NCBI GenBank assembly: GCA_028687435.1
Contig: JAQUAF010000011.1
Coordinates: 44,430 to 108,429, forward strand
DNA from: Verrucomicrobiia bacterium
GTDB taxonomy: Bacteria; Verrucomicrobiota; Verrucomicrobiia; JABWAM01
Reading direction: 5' to 3'
DNA: 64,000 nucleotides
The position numbers were made by a program, and so were the translations under genes. Positions 8,781 to 17,721 of the stretch are shown in pieces. The first letter of the stretch is position 1. The number at the start of each line of letters is the position of its first letter. Under the pieces are notes generated by a model. It ran no database searches. It was not told where the DNA came from and was given only the letters and a program-made list of their open reading frames with translations.

Positions 8781-9632
8781 ATGACCACCTCCATTCCAAC
8801 GGTTGAATCGCAGACCAGGATCAGCGTATTGATTTTCACGCTGAATGAGGAGGTTAATCTGCCGCATTGTCTTGGCGCGTTGGATCAGTGCGACGATATT
8901 GTGGTGGTCGATTCCTTCAGCCAGGATCGGACCTGCGAACTGGCCCGGCAGGCTGGCGCCCGGGTTTTCCAGCATGAGTTCACGGGATTCGGAGACCAGC
9001 GCATGTGGGCGTTGCAGACCATTCCTTTGCGCCATCCCTGGGCTTTGATTCTTGACGCCGACGAGCGGGTGACGCCCGCCTTGTGGAGGGAGATGCGTCT
9101 GCGGGTGGCGGATGCCGCCGGGAATGCTGCGGCCTTCCGGTTGAAACGGCGTTTTTTTTGGGATGGACACTGGTTGAGGCATGCCAACCTGTATCCCAGC
9201 TGGGTGGTGCGCCTGATCCGGGTTGGAAAGGTGAAGTATTCCAATCGCGGGCATGCGGAAACCCAAACCGTGGACGGAGAGGTGGGCGAGTTGGGAGAGG
9301 ATTTGGCGGACGAGAATTTCAAGGGGCTGGAGGCATGGCGGGAGAGGCAGAGGCATTATGCCCGGTCGGAGGCGATGTATGAGGCGGAAACCGACGGTTC
9401 CTGGCGCTGGCCGGAGCTGTGGCAGTCTGATCCGCTGGGCCGGCGGGCGGCTTGGAAGAAGATTGCGCGGCGGTTGCCGGCGAGAGGCGGATGTTATTTT
9501 ATTTATGCTTATGTGTTTCGCGGAGGGTGGAAGGATGGGGCGGCCGGTCTGCGTTTCTGTCTTGAAAAAGCCCGGTTTCAGGCTGATATCGGGCGGATGT
9601 CCCGCCGCCTCAGAAAGGGAGAAAGCATTTGA
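8781..9632 (+). CDS. Family 2 glycosyltransferase, WaaE/KdtX-like
   Basis: Protein of 283 residues. The GT-A start ISVLIFTLNEEVNLPHCLGA, then DDIVVVDSFSQDRTCELARQ and the DXD-type metal site LILDADERVTPALWREM are visible in the first 110 residues. FRLKRRFFWDGHWLRH and RVGKVKYSNRGHAET are typical of the WaaE group, which adds a glucose to the LPS inner core. The upstream frame would start in the palindromic repeat, so the ATG at 8781, just before the conserved start of the fold, was chosen. It follows the coupled chain after a 150-base spacer and overlaps the TPR gene by 4 bases (TTGA). Confidence 0.85.
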   Translation: MTTSIPTVESQTRISVLIFTLNEEVNLPHCLGALDQCDDIVVVDSFSQDRTCELARQAGARVFQHEFTGFGDQRMWALQTIPLRHPWALILDADERVTPALWREMRLRVADAAGNAAAFRLKRRFFWDGHWLRHANLYPSWVVRLIRVGKVKYSNRGHAETQTVDGEVGELGEDLADENFKGLEAWRERQRHYARSEAMYEAETDGSWRWPELWQSDPLGRRAAWKKIARRLPARGGCYFIYAYVFRGGWKDGAAGLRFCLEKARFQADIGRMSRRLRKGESI

Positions 9633-11338
9633 ACTGGAGTTTACGAGCCAAATGGCTGGTTGCCGTGCTGCTTTTCTTTGTGTTGCCGCTTTTGCTGGTG
9701 AAACCCCTGTTCTGGGCCGGGCGTTCATGGCGGGCCAGCAGTTTTTTGAAAGCTGCTGGACAGGCGTCGGCAAGGGGGGATTGGCTTCTGGCCAGGCAAC
9801 AAGTGGAGGCCGCATTGAAACTGGATCCAGGACGTCTGGATGCCATGCGTTTGCAGGCCCGGGTGGCTGATTCCACCGGCGAAAAAGGGGGGGTGGAACG
9901 GTGGCGGGAAATTGTCCTCCTGCCGAAGGCGACTGCGGAGGACCGCCTGGGGCTTGCCTGCGCGGCTTTGCGCGAGAATTTCCCCGAACTGGCCCAGGAT
10001 CAGCTTTCTTATTTGTTGCAGATGCCGGCGCCGGGCAAGGAGGCCCATTATCTTGGCGGTTTGCTGGCGATGCAGAACCATGACATTGTTCTGGCGCGCG
10101 CCAGTTTTCAACGCGCCCTGGCGATTGATGCGAACTATGCCCCGGCGATCATTGGCATGGCCCGCACGGAATTGGCGGATACCGGGCAGGTCGAGATTTT
10201 GCGGAAGGGATTGCGGAGGCTGGTTGAATTGGGAAACCGGATGGATGAGAATGGCTTGGTGGCGTTGCGGATGGTTGTCGAGTGGGGCGTGCAGCGTCCG
10301 GAGATGCTGGCTTTTGACCGGAGTGTGGCGGATCAGCTCCGGCGGCATCCTCTTGCGGGCATCCGGGATCAATGCCTGGCATGCGAGTGGGAGCTCAAAC
10401 ATGTGGTTGGGACGCGGAGGGTGGAACTGGCTGTGCGCAAGCTGGTGTCCATGGCGCCCGATCTTGTGCCGGTGGATCAATGTGCGCTGGCGGCATGGCT
10501 CAACCGGCAGGGGCTTTTGCAGCAAACACTGGCGGCCTTCCCCCTTAATCCCCGGGCGCCGGAGGAATTGATCCTGATCCAGCTGGATGCCATGGCGGGT
10601 TTGGGGTTGTGGGCGGGTTTGGACGAGTTTCTCCGGCACAATCTTTTTCCGACCCGTCCGGTTTTATTGTGGCTGTACCGGGCGCGGGTGGCCCGTGAAT
10701 TGGGGCAGGCGGACCGGTTTGCCTCCTATTGGGACCGCGCTTTGAGGGAGGCTGGCAGCGACAAGGAAACTCTGAGATATGTGGCTCAATACGCCGAAAG
10801 CATCGGAGAAACCGGCAAATGCGCCCAAGCGTATGAATTGTTGAGTCATGAGCCCGGTGCTGAATTGGAATCGTTGTTCAAACTGGTCAAGTATTACGAG
10901 AAACTGGGCCGGACCCGCCAGTTGATGCGAACCATTGAGCGGCTGGTGATTTTGTATCCGCAAGATTATGCGGTGGCCAATGATCTGGCTTATCTGGCGT
11001 TGTTGTTGAACGATTCCTCCTGCAAACCCCAGGAACGCGCAAAGGAGATCTATGCCGCCGGACCGGGCTTGCCCTCTTTTGCCGCCACCTATGCCCTGGC
11101 TCGACTCAAGGCGGGCAAGCCGAATGAGGCCCTGCGTGCCTGCAAGGATTTTTCCCCGGCCCGTTGGACGGCGCCCTCATGGCAGGCGGTTTACGCTGCT
11201 GTTTTGCTGGCAAATGGACGGAGGGCAGATGCGTTGCTGGTGGCCAATGCCATTGAAGTCTCGAAATTGAAGCCCGAGGAAAAGCGGTTGCTTGCGCCGC
11301 TTTATCCCCAGAGGGCGAAGGCGGCTGGCAAGAAGTGA
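9629..11338 (+). CDS. Membrane-anchored TPR protein
   Basis: Protein of 569 residues starting with TTG in the TTGA overlap; AGAAAGGGAGA upstream serves as the ribosome site. Residues 7-28 (KWLVAVLLFFVLPLLLVKPL) are an uncleaved signal anchor. The rest is alpha-helical with several tetratricopeptide-type units, for example FLKAAGQASARGDWLLARQQ, ARASFQRALAIDANYAPAII and KYYEKLGRTRQLMRTIERL. TPR proteins of this kind in polysaccharide loci act as periplasmic scaffolds for assembly or export. It is the last gene of the rightward operon; a terminator follows at 11488. Confidence 0.75.
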   Translation: MNWSLRAKWLVAVLLFFVLPLLLVKPLFWAGRSWRASSFLKAAGQASARGDWLLARQQVEAALKLDPGRLDAMRLQARVADSTGEKGGVERWREIVLLPKATAEDRLGLACAALRENFPELAQDQLSYLLQMPAPGKEAHYLGGLLAMQNHDIVLARASFQRALAIDANYAPAIIGMARTELADTGQVEILRKGLRRLVELGNRMDENGLVALRMVVEWGVQRPEMLAFDRSVADQLRRHPLAGIRDQCLACEWELKHVVGTRRVELAVRKLVSMAPDLVPVDQCALAAWLNRQGLLQQTLAAFPLNPRAPEELILIQLDAMAGLGLWAGLDEFLRHNLFPTRPVLLWLYRARVARELGQADRFASYWDRALREAGSDKETLRYVAQYAESIGETGKCAQAYELLSHEPGAELESLFKLVKYYEKLGRTRQLMRTIERLVILYPQDYAVANDLAYLALLLNDSSCKPQERAKEIYAAGPGLPSFAATYALARLKAGKPNEALRACKDFSPARWTAPSWQAVYAAVLLANGRRADALLVANAIEVSKLKPEEKRLLAPLYPQRAKAAGKK

Positions 11339-11487
11339 GGAGTATTCGCCGGGAACTGGCAGGCAGCCCAAGATGCCGGCCCTCCATTTAATGTTTGGGA
11401 AATTCAATGTTTACTGGAAAAGGCGGTGCAGGAACCCCGCCTTGCTGGCTTTCTGCGTCGTGTCCTGATGCCTTTGGTTTTGCGCGC

Positions 11488-11524
11488 AAAAAAAATGCCG
11501 GACGTTTCCGTCCGGCATTTTTTT
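11488..11524. terminator. Bidirectional intrinsic terminator
   Basis: A perfect 10-base stem ATGCCGGACG / CGTCCGGCAT (11495-11504 and 11509-11518) with loop TTTC, preceded by seven A and followed by seven T. It can end both the rightward polysaccharide operon and the leftward PagL-like gene. The stretch 11339-11487 also holds a decayed palindromic repeat (GGCGGTGCAGGAACCCCGCC). Confidence 0.9.
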
Positions 11525-11542
11525 GCAATTGATGGATGCCGC

Positions 11543-12232
11543 TTAGAAGCGGTAACCCACTGAAACTTCGGGCCCAATGGCGTCCATGGAACGATTCTTG
11601 CGTCCAGGTTCCGAAAGACCGGCGTTCGAAAAGTGGGTGTATATGGCGGCGCAACGCATGAACCAGCTTTCAGTGAAGTCGTAGCGGAAGCCTGTGGCAA
11701 TTCCGAATTGGAAGCAGAAGTCCTGTCCCATGCCCACCTGCCGATCGCCATTTGTGCCCAGGTTTACGCCTTGGGAATCGTCAAAGGCAAAACCCACGTT
11801 GCCTTCGACAAAGGGAACAACTTTCCAACCGGGTTGGACGAAGTTGTAACGGGGACCGAAGTTGGAACCGATGAAGCGGGATTCAATGCCATGGATGACC
11901 TTGTATCCGAACCCACGGAAGAGGAATTCGGTGTTGCCGCGGAAGATGCCGTCGCAGAAGTTGTCGAGGCTGACTTCATCCACCGCTATGGCGGCGGTCA
12001 AATCGCCTCCGGCCAAGGTGTAGCCGGTGTTATCCGTGCGGATATCCGACCACAGTCCGGTTCCGCCGATTTCCAAGGACCAATCCTTTTCATTCATGAG
12101 GCTTCTTTTGGCTGGGGCGGTGATGCCGGTTTTTTTCCTGGTCATTTTTGCGCCGGCGTCATCAGCCCAAGCGGGGCCAGCCACCAGTGCCGTGGAGAAA
12201 ACAGATAACAAAAGAATGGATTTAACGTTCAT
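11543..12232 (-). CDS. PagL-like outer-membrane lipid A deacylase candidate
   Basis: Protein of 229 residues with a signal peptide (MNVKSILLLSVFSTALVAGPAWA) and a beta-barrel ending in Tyr-Arg-Phe, the usual outer-membrane signature. Segments RYNFVQPGWKVVPFVEGNVG (about residues 128-147) and IYTHFSNAGLSEPG (about 198-210) match the acyloxyacyl hydrolase/PagL pattern; His200 and Ser202 would be the catalytic pair of the HxSN motif. PagL removes the 3-O acyl chain of lipid A in the outer membrane. The catalytic Glu of the family is not at the expected distance, so activity is uncertain. An unrelated OmpW-like barrel is the alternative. Confidence 0.65.
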   Translation of the reverse strand: MNVKSILLLSVFSTALVAGPAWADDAGAKMTRKKTGITAPAKRSLMNEKDWSLEIGGTGLWSDIRTDNTGYTLAGGDLTAAIAVDEVSLDNFCDGIFRGNTEFLFRGFGYKVIHGIESRFIGSNFGPRYNFVQPGWKVVPFVEGNVGFAFDDSQGVNLGTNGDRQVGMGQDFCFQFGIATGFRYDFTESWFMRCAAIYTHFSNAGLSEPGRKNRSMDAIGPEVSVGYRF

Positions 12233-12307
12233 GGAGTCTATTTATCGTGAGAATTTGCGTTTGCCAAGAAAAAAATGAAGGAGACGCTTCTTTTTTAAGT
12301 CCTTGAT

Positions 12308-13489
12308 TTAGAGGGAGTTCCAGTTGAAGGCTGCCAGTGAGTCAACAACGTGGGTGATTTGGGATTCGGTGAGTTCCGGGAAGATGGGCAGAGCCAGGCT
12401 GGTTTGATTGGCAGCCTCGCTATTGGGGAGATCCCCCGCGCGATACCCCCAGGAGGCGAAACAGGGTTGTTGATGCAGGGATACAGGATAGTACACCCGG
12501 GATCCGATATTTCCATCTTGCAGGAATTGGCGCAGGGCATTCCGGGCGGATGGGTTGACGGTGCGGATGACAAATTGATTGTAAACATGCCGGGATTGGC
12601 ATGCGGCGGGCAGGATGATGGGTTTGCCGGAGGAGGATGGAACCGGATTTGCGCACCCCTGACAGCCGGAGGGGGCATCGGCCAGACCGGCGGCGGTGAT
12701 TTTTGCGATGTAAAGGCTGGCGTTGCGCTGGCGGGCTTCCGTCCATTCGTCCAGATGCCGGAGTTTGATGCGCAGGAAGGAAGCTTGAATGGCGTCGAGG
12801 CGGGAATTGATGCCCAGCCATTGGTGGTTGTATTCGGTTTTTGCGCCATGGAGCCGCAGGATTTTGAGTTTTTCCGCCAGGGCGGAGTCGTTGGTGACCA
12901 GCATGCCGCCGTCGCCGAGACCGCCGAGGTTTTTGGTGGGGAAGAAGCTGAGACATCCCACATCGCCAATGCCGCCGACCCTTTGGCCGCGGTATTCGGC
13001 GCCGATGGCTTGCGCGGCGTCTTCGATGATCTTGATGCCTTTTTCCCTGGCGACGGCAAGGCAGGGGGCCATGTCGGCGCTTTGGCCGAAGAGATGGACC
13101 GGGATGATGGCCTTGGTGCGCGGGGTTATTTTGCGGAGGACATCCTGCGGATCGAGATTGAAACAGCGCAGGGAAATGTCCGCGAAGACCGCTTTTGCGC
13201 CCATGCGGGCGATGCAACTGGCGGTGGCGAAAAAGCTGTAGGGGGAGGTGATGACCTCATCCCCGGGGCCGATGCCGAAGGCCATGAGGGACAGGAGCAG
13301 GGCGTCTGAGCCGCTGGCGCAGGCGATGCCGTGGCGGGCCTGGCAGTAACGGGCGGTTTCCTGTTCCAATGCTTCGACTTCGGAGCCAAGGATAAAGCGG
13401 CCGGAATCCAGGGTTTTTGCAAAGGCGGCCATCAGTTCATCTTTGAGGGCTTGGTGTTGCCGGGAGAGATCAAGAAGGGGAACGTTCAT
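12308..13489 (-). CDS. DegT/DnrJ/EryC1/StrS sugar aminotransferase
   Basis: Protein of 393 residues. The start MNVPLLDLSRQHQALKDEL is typical of the family and fits the ATG at 13489 better than a TTG 21 bases upstream. The cofactor-binding stretch IIEDAAQAIGAEYRGQRVG and SFFPTKNLGG, where Lys186 would form the internal aldimine with pyridoxal phosphate, are clear. These enzymes convert nucleotide-linked keto sugars to amino sugars. The gene sits between surface-glycan genes and probably supplies an amino sugar for the same glycan. It closely resembles WbpE/FdtB-type enzymes, but the substrate is not determinable. Confidence 0.9.
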   Translation of the reverse strand: MNVPLLDLSRQHQALKDELMAAFAKTLDSGRFILGSEVEALEQETARYCQARHGIACASGSDALLLSLMAFGIGPGDEVITSPYSFFATASCIARMGAKAVFADISLRCFNLDPQDVLRKITPRTKAIIPVHLFGQSADMAPCLAVAREKGIKIIEDAAQAIGAEYRGQRVGGIGDVGCLSFFPTKNLGGLGDGGMLVTNDSALAEKLKILRLHGAKTEYNHQWLGINSRLDAIQASFLRIKLRHLDEWTEARQRNASLYIAKITAAGLADAPSGCQGCANPVPSSSGKPIILPAACQSRHVYNQFVIRTVNPSARNALRQFLQDGNIGSRVYYPVSLHQQPCFASWGYRAGDLPNSEAANQTSLALPIFPELTESQITHVVDSLAAFNWNSL

Positions 13490-13522
13490 TGGATTCAAGA
13501 TTCGTAACAACTCGGGTTGGTT

Positions 13523-13640
13523 GGTTCAGTGGTTCAGGGTTCAGAGGTTGATTTCGCGTGCCGGCTTTTGTGCCGATTGTCTGGTCGCGATATTTTTGAT
13601 TTTTTATTGTTCCAACCATTGAATCGTGAACCGTTGAACC
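13523..13640. repeat. Imperfect inverted repeat in spacer
   Basis: GGTTCAGTGGTTCAGGGTTC... (13523-13550) is roughly complementary to CAACCATTGAATCGTGAACC... (13613-13640), about 21 of 28 bases. It lies between the divergent aminotransferase and glycosyltransferase genes. Similar 'GAACCGTGAACC' words occur at 14964. No gene is visible in 13490-13746. Confidence 0.4.
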
Positions 13641-13746
13641 CCGACAGCCTTGCCAAGCAATGGCCGGAATTCAAGGTTCAAATTCGGAAAGAAAATATGG
13701 CGAAGGGGGCAAACCGCAACGAAGGGGCTCGACAGGGGGGATGGGG

Positions 13747-14919
13747 ATGTTTATTTCTTGGGTCATGCAGGCGATACATGTGGTGGCCGGACTTGGCCGG
13801 CTTGAAGGAGGACCTTCGAATACCTTGCCCAAATTGTGGTCTCATTTGAAGACCCAGGGGGTGGATGTGTCGGCTTTTACAACTGTCACGGGGAGGGAGA
13901 AACCCTCGGAATTGCCTGCCATCCGGGATGGAATCGTTTTGAACAAGACGCGCCGGATTTTTCCCAGGCGTTTCAAGTTTTCGCCGGAACTGGGGCAAAT
14001 GTTGCGCCGGGAAATGCCCAAGGCGGATCTTTGCCACAACCACGGTTGCTGGCTGCACCCGAACTGGCTGGCGGCGCGGGTGGCCCGTTCCTGCAAAAAA
14101 CCCCTGATTATTTCTCCTTTGGGACATCTGGACCCCTGGTCATTGGAACGGCATGCCTGGGCCAAGAAAATTCTTCGGCTCCTGGTTGAGGAACGTCATT
14201 GGTTTTACGCTTCGGCTTTTGTGGCCAAGTCCGAAGTGGAGGCGGAGAATCTACGGCATCTGGGGTTGAAACAGACGATCCGGGTGATCCCCAACGGGAT
14301 TGATGTGGAGGATTGGAAAAAACCGGTTTCCTCCGAGCTTTTTTTTGAGCGGTTTCCCGAATTGTTGAATCATCAACTGGCGTTGTTTCTTTCCCGGTTG
14401 CATCCCAAGAAGGGAATTATTTCCTTGTTGAAGACTTGGGAGAAGGTGTCGGCCCGGCATCCGGATTGGTGTCTGGTTCTGGCGGGCGGCGGCGACGAGG
14501 TTTATGTCCGCAAGCTGCGGCATTGGGTGGACAACAGCGGGTGCGCCGGGCAGGTGGCGTTTGTGGGGGAACTGGATTGGTTTTTGAAAAGGGCCGTTTT
14601 TGTGGCGGCCAGTTTTTTTGTGTTGCCGAGCCACAGTGAGAATTTTGGGCAGGTCATCCTGGAATCGCTGGCATCCGGGACGCCGGTCATTGCGAGCCGG
14701 GGATGTCCATGGCCGGAGTTGGAAAAACGCGGTTGCGGCTGGTGGATGGAGAATACGGAGGCCGCCCTCGAACACGCCTTGGAAACCTCCATTGGATGTC
14801 CTCCGGTGGAATTGCGGGCGATGGGCGCCCGCGGCAGGGAATGGGCTTTGCGGGATTTCGACTGGAAACAAATCGCCGGACGAATGAGGGATTTGTACCA
14901 GGAAGTTTTGGGGCATTAG
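13747..14919 (+). CDS. Glycosyltransferase family 4
   Basis: Protein of 390 residues. The conserved GT4 start is MQAIHVVAGLGRLEGGPSNT, which begins at 13765; the ATG at 13747 was taken because a GGGGGG ribosome site lies at the right distance, and 13765 is the alternative. Later landmarks are IRVIPNGIDVEDW, LALFLSRLHPKKGIISLLK, LVLAGGGDEVYVRKLRHWV, AFVGELDWFLKRAVFVAASF and LPSHSENFGQVILESLASGT with the E-x7-E donor motif. It belongs to the same surface-glycan locus but forms a separate transcription unit. Confidence 0.88.
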   Translation: MFISWVMQAIHVVAGLGRLEGGPSNTLPKLWSHLKTQGVDVSAFTTVTGREKPSELPAIRDGIVLNKTRRIFPRRFKFSPELGQMLRREMPKADLCHNHGCWLHPNWLAARVARSCKKPLIISPLGHLDPWSLERHAWAKKILRLLVEERHWFYASAFVAKSEVEAENLRHLGLKQTIRVIPNGIDVEDWKKPVSSELFFERFPELLNHQLALFLSRLHPKKGIISLLKTWEKVSARHPDWCLVLAGGGDEVYVRKLRHWVDNSGCAGQVAFVGELDWFLKRAVFVAASFFVLPSHSENFGQVILESLASGTPVIASRGCPWPELEKRGCGWWMENTEAALEHALETSIGCPPVELRAMGARGREWALRDFDWKQIAGRMRDLYQEVLGH

Positions 14920-14986
14920 AAGCTGCATGCCTTCGGTCTGACAGCCTCTTTTTTCAACCTCTGAACCGTGAACCAGGCAATCTGGG

Positions 14987-15895
14987 TCATTGATCGGTCG
15001 GAGCCGGAAGGTCCTCGGGGGGTTTGATCAATTCGGTGACAATGGAGATGGTGAGAGGACGATCCATGGAGACTTTCTGGCCTCCGACGTCGAGGTTGAG
15101 TTTGAGGTCGAGATTCAACCGGGTGTCGTTTCGCTGCAAATAATTGTGGGTGAGGTTGTAATCAATGTTGCCCTTGCCTGTGCCGCTGATGGTCATTTCA
15201 GTGGGCATGCTGGCGGTGGCGGCGTTTTTGGTGGCGGGCACGGTGAATTCGACGGTCACACAGGCGATTTTTGCCCCGGCTTCCTCACGCACCTCCTTCA
15301 AAAGGGCTTTGGCCTGGATATTCAGGGTCATGGAAATGCCCGATTGATTGAGCGGCAGACTGTAGTTGAATGTCCATGATTCGCCCGGTTTGATGGGTTT
15401 CCCGGGCAGCATGCTGACGGGGTTGGTCATTTTGGAAAACTGTTCCGGATTGGCGTCGGTGGGCAGGGTGCGCTTGTCTGCGCTGGGGAGAAGTTTCCCG
15501 TCCTTGTCGATCCGCGAGGTCCAGCTTTTGCCGGGAAAATTTTCGGACGGAATGGCCATGGATGCGCCGCCCATTTTGGTGCCGCCGCTGGCGCGTTCGC
15601 AGATTTGAAGCATCTCGATGCTGCCGTCCGGCAGCTTGGATTTGATTTCCTGGGAGATATCGGTTTCCATTTGTATGGTCATGTCCGATCCGGCGCCGTT
15701 TTGAGCGGTGGGAAGCGACATCTGCATCTTGATTTCCATCTTCGAACGGTGCGTGACTTTTTGTCCGGACGGCGGATCGAATTTCAGCAGAACGGCTTCC
15801 TCTGCCAACGAGGGAAGGGCGGCGGCAAGGATGAAGAGGAGATGAAGGAGATGCCGGGGGATGGACATGCGCGGGAGTATCCGTATTTTGCGCAT
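14987..15895 (-). CDS. Exported protein, DUF6263-like
   Basis: Protein of 302 residues. After a signal peptide (HLLHLLFILAAALPSLAEE) the sequence is beta-rich with LLKFDPPSGQKVTHRSKMEI at the mature N-terminus and GTGKGNIDYNLTHNYLQRND near the end. This resembles the DUF6263 type of periplasmic proteins of unknown function, in which a pair of beta domains is built around 'G..y..r....'. It starts 21 bases after the ComM-like gene and is probably cotranscribed with it, although no functional link is evident. The start at 15895 is preferred over 15904 only because it gives a shorter n-region. Confidence 0.6.
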   Translation of the reverse strand: MRKIRILPRMSIPRHLLHLLFILAAALPSLAEEAVLLKFDPPSGQKVTHRSKMEIKMQMSLPTAQNGAGSDMTIQMETDISQEIKSKLPDGSIEMLQICERASGGTKMGGASMAIPSENFPGKSWTSRIDKDGKLLPSADKRTLPTDANPEQFSKMTNPVSMLPGKPIKPGESWTFNYSLPLNQSGISMTLNIQAKALLKEVREEAGAKIACVTVEFTVPATKNAATASMPTEMTISGTGKGNIDYNLTHNYLQRNDTRLNLDLKLNLDVGGQKVSMDRPLTISIVTELIKPPEDLPAPTDQ

Positions 15896-15916
15896 CGGAA
15901 TCAACGAGGAATTCCC

Positions 15917-17446
15917 TCATGTCCAGATGCTGCGGTCCAAGGCCCTGTGCTGAAGGGCTTCGCCGATGTGGCGGGTGGTGATTTGTTCCGAGGCGTCGAG
16001 ATCGGCGATGGTGCGGGCCACTTTGAGAATGCGGTCGTAGGCGCGGGCGCTGAAACGCATTTCGGTGACCGCCGAGCGAAGAAATTCATGGCCGCTTTCA
16101 TCGGGCTGGCAGTGGGCGCGAAACGCCCTGGCGCCCAGCGCGGCGTTGGTTTGGCCCTGTTTTCGATAACGCTGGTATTGGCGGTAACGGGCCTGGACGA
16201 CGCGATCCCGGATGGCGGCGGAGGTTTCGCCAGGAGCGGACCTGGTCATTTCAGTGTAGGGAATGGCGGGCACTTCGACGTGCAGGTCGATGCGGTCAAG
16301 AAGGGGGCCGGAGATTTTCGACCGGTAGCGCTGGATTTGGACGGGACTGCAGCGGCATTCCTTTCCGGGATCGCCATAGTAGCCGCAGGGGCAGGGGTTC
16401 ATGGCCGCCACGAGCATGAAACGGCACGGGAACGCGACCGCGCCGGTGGCGCGGGCCACATGGATGGCGCCGTCCTCGATGGGCTGGCGCAGGGCTTCAA
16501 GGGTGGATCTTTTGAATTCCGGCAGCTCATCCAGAAAAAGCATCCCATGGTGGGCAAGGCTGACCTCGCCGGGACGCAGATCCGCCGTGCCGCCGGTCAG
16601 GGCGATGTCCGACATGGTGTGATGGGGGGATCGAAAAGGGCGCGCCGCCACCATGGGCTGGCTGGGGGGGAGGATGCCGGCCACGCTGTGGATGCGGGTG
16701 GTTTCCAACGCCTCGTCGAGGGTCATGGGCGGCGCGATGGTGGGCAGGCGGCGGGAGAGCATGCTTTTGCCGCTGCCGGGGGGGCCGATGAGCAGGACGT
16801 TGTGGCCGCCTGCCATGGCGATTTCCATGGCGCGTTTGGCGTGGGATTGGCCTTTGATGTCGCTGAAATCCAGTTCGTGCCCGGCTTGGGCGGCCAGGAG
16901 AAGATCCGTGTCGTGGCGGTGCGGCATGAGTTTGATTTTATTGGCCAGGAATTCCGCGCATTCGCGCAGGTTGCCGGCGCCGTAAACCTCAAGCCCCTGG
17001 ACAAGGGATGCCTCCGCCGCGTTTTGTTTTGGCACGATCACGCCAGCCCGTCCGATTTCCCGGGCCAGCATGGCCATGGACAGCACGCCCCGGGTCGGAC
17101 GCAGGGCGCCGTTGAGCGCCAGTTCGCCCACGATCAGGAATTCCGCCAGCCGCGGCATGGCCAGTTGCTCGGTTGCGGCCAGGATGCCCAGCGCCATGGG
17201 CAGGTCGTAAACCGGCCCTTCCTTGCGAAGGTTGGCGGGCGCCAGATTGATGGTGGTGCGGGTGCGGATGTGGCGGAACCCGCAGTTTTCCAGGGCGGTC
17301 TTGACCCGGTCGCGGGATTCGGTGACGGCCTTGTCGGGCAGCCCCACAATCACCACTTGGGGAACGCCCTGCCCGGTGTTGGTTTCGACCTCCACCATGG
17401 CGGCGTCCAAACCCGATATCGAAGCGGAAAAACATCGTGAAAGCAT
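15917..17446 (-). CDS. comM: YifB/ComM-family Mg-chelatase-like AAA ATPase
   Basis: Protein of 509 residues. N-terminal Lon-S5-like ChlI domain (MLSRCFSASISGLDAAMVEV, VVIVGLPDKAVTESRDRVK), then the AAA core with Walker A GPPGSGKS (about residues 221-228) and Walker B LFLDELPEF (about 303-311), and the zinc-type C-terminal segment CPCGYYGDPGKECRCS. ComM homologues are hexameric helicases that promote branch migration during natural transformation. The first 38 residues of the longer frame are not family-like, so the ATG at 17446 was chosen. Length and motifs are normal for the family. Confidence 0.92.
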   Translation of the reverse strand: MLSRCFSASISGLDAAMVEVETNTGQGVPQVVIVGLPDKAVTESRDRVKTALENCGFRHIRTRTTINLAPANLRKEGPVYDLPMALGILAATEQLAMPRLAEFLIVGELALNGALRPTRGVLSMAMLAREIGRAGVIVPKQNAAEASLVQGLEVYGAGNLRECAEFLANKIKLMPHRHDTDLLLAAQAGHELDFSDIKGQSHAKRAMEIAMAGGHNVLLIGPPGSGKSMLSRRLPTIAPPMTLDEALETTRIHSVAGILPPSQPMVAARPFRSPHHTMSDIALTGGTADLRPGEVSLAHHGMLFLDELPEFKRSTLEALRQPIEDGAIHVARATGAVAFPCRFMLVAAMNPCPCGYYGDPGKECRCSPVQIQRYRSKISGPLLDRIDLHVEVPAIPYTEMTRSAPGETSAAIRDRVVQARYRQYQRYRKQGQTNAALGARAFRAHCQPDESGHEFLRSAVTEMRFSARAYDRILKVARTIADLDASEQITTRHIGEALQHRALDRSIWT

Positions 17447-17681
17447 AGGGTGAATGACCGCCATCTTCCGCCGCGCGCGGATGGAAGGGGGGCATCTGAA
17501 GATCCGATGGGTTGATTGACGGGAAAAATCAAGGTGCCAAGGAAAAATATATTTTTCCACATGAGTCTCACAAAAGAATTTATTGAGGATTCACTAAATA
17601 ATGGATACGCGACGGGGATACCTTGCGGCGGCAGGCCACGCCTGAGCCTGTCGAAGGGCTTGGGTTTGGCCAAAGGAATTT

Positions 17682-17713
17682 ATCGCGCCAAGCATCGTAG
17701 TTTTGCAAGAACC
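17682..17713 (+). repeat. 32-base repeat, copy 1
   Basis: ATCGCGCCAAGCATCGTAGT followed by TTTGCAAGAACC. The exact reverse complement is present at 27252-27283. Both copies lie just upstream of a gene and have the same orientation relative to it (the GH20-like gene here, trmL there). The spacer 17447-17721 otherwise holds only the common GCCTGAGCCTGTCGAAGGG word. Confidence 0.85.
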
Positions 17714-17721
17714 CCCATAAT

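Noticed and set aside
15605..17440. Open frame of 611 codons on the plus strand
   Set aside because: Antisense to the ComM/YifB gene and Gly/Ala/Arg-rich without domains.
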